Part shown: piece after piece, positions 6,035-6,038 of the stretch
How the letters are laid out: every line of letters starts with the position of its first letter
How positions within the stretch are numbered: the first letter of the stretch is position 1
Origin: Candidatus Omnitrophota bacterium
GTDB lineage: Bacteria > Omnitrophota > Gorgyraeia > B26-G9
Assembly: GCA_022013205.1 (NCBI GenBank)
Contig: JAKLQT010000018.1
Location: 1-6,038, forward strand
Reading direction: 5' to 3'
DNA: 6,038 bases
Notes under the pieces: generated by a model
What the model saw: the letters and a program-made list of their open reading frames with translations, nothing else
The model's database searches: none
Told to the model about the DNA's origin: nothing
Program-made: the position numbers and the translations under genes

Positions 6035-6038
6035 AAAC

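Larger units (their letters stand above)
5757..6038. other. Intergenic region with no convincing gene
   Basis: These 282 bases separate the helicase start from the right edge. I find no credible coding frame on either strand and no tRNA or rRNA. The contents are the operon leader, a strong hairpin, a short dyad TGCAG/CTGCA (5891-5895 and 5909-5913) and the nested inverted repeats at the right end. Confidence 0.6.

Overview
The window carries one minus-strand operon-like block of five genes, read from right to left. It starts just right of position 5756 and runs off the left edge. In order they are: a 1112-residue protein fusing a phospholipase-D-type (HKD) nuclease domain to a Snf2-like SF2 helicase (5756 to 2418); a small conserved basic protein of about 70 residues (2392 to 2180); a 263-residue protein with a Cys-rich, zinc-finger-like N-terminus and HEAT-like helical repeats (2132 to 1341); a Cys-rich 136-residue protein I do not recognise (1292 to 882); and the first 296 codons of a large protein (889 to the left edge). 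The N-terminus of that last protein resembles the leading domain of Eco57I-type adenine-specific DNA methyltransferases. Gaps are short (25 to 48 bases) and the last junction is an 8-base overlap, so co-transcription is likely. All the open frames I saw on the plus strand lie antisense to these genes and look like shadows.

The gene content points to a restriction or anti-phage locus. A helicase-nuclease that could translocate on and cut DNA is paired with a putative DNA methylase that could mark self. Three small genes of unknown role sit between them. The layout recalls DISARM- or BREX-like helicase-methylase systems, but I cannot match the exact five-gene set to a named system. The assignment is inference from domains and gene order. 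The methylase catalytic motifs lie outside the window, so that half of the argument rests on its N-terminal region only.

The right end (5757-6038, 282 bases) has no convincing gene. It holds a good Shine-Dalgarno sequence and a weak candidate promoter for the operon. It also holds a strong long hairpin (5820-5855) and a nested set of inverted repeats (5910-6034) centred on a perfect 10-bp GC-rich pair. These look like dispersed palindromic elements or a remnant of a small mobile element.

Organism: moderately AT-rich DNA, standard bacterial code, Shine-Dalgarno sequences on some genes. It is bacterial. GC-rich palindromes in AT-rich intergenic DNA are reminiscent of uncultivated candidate phyla such as Omnitrophota, but this is a weak impression and no taxonomic call can be made from this window.
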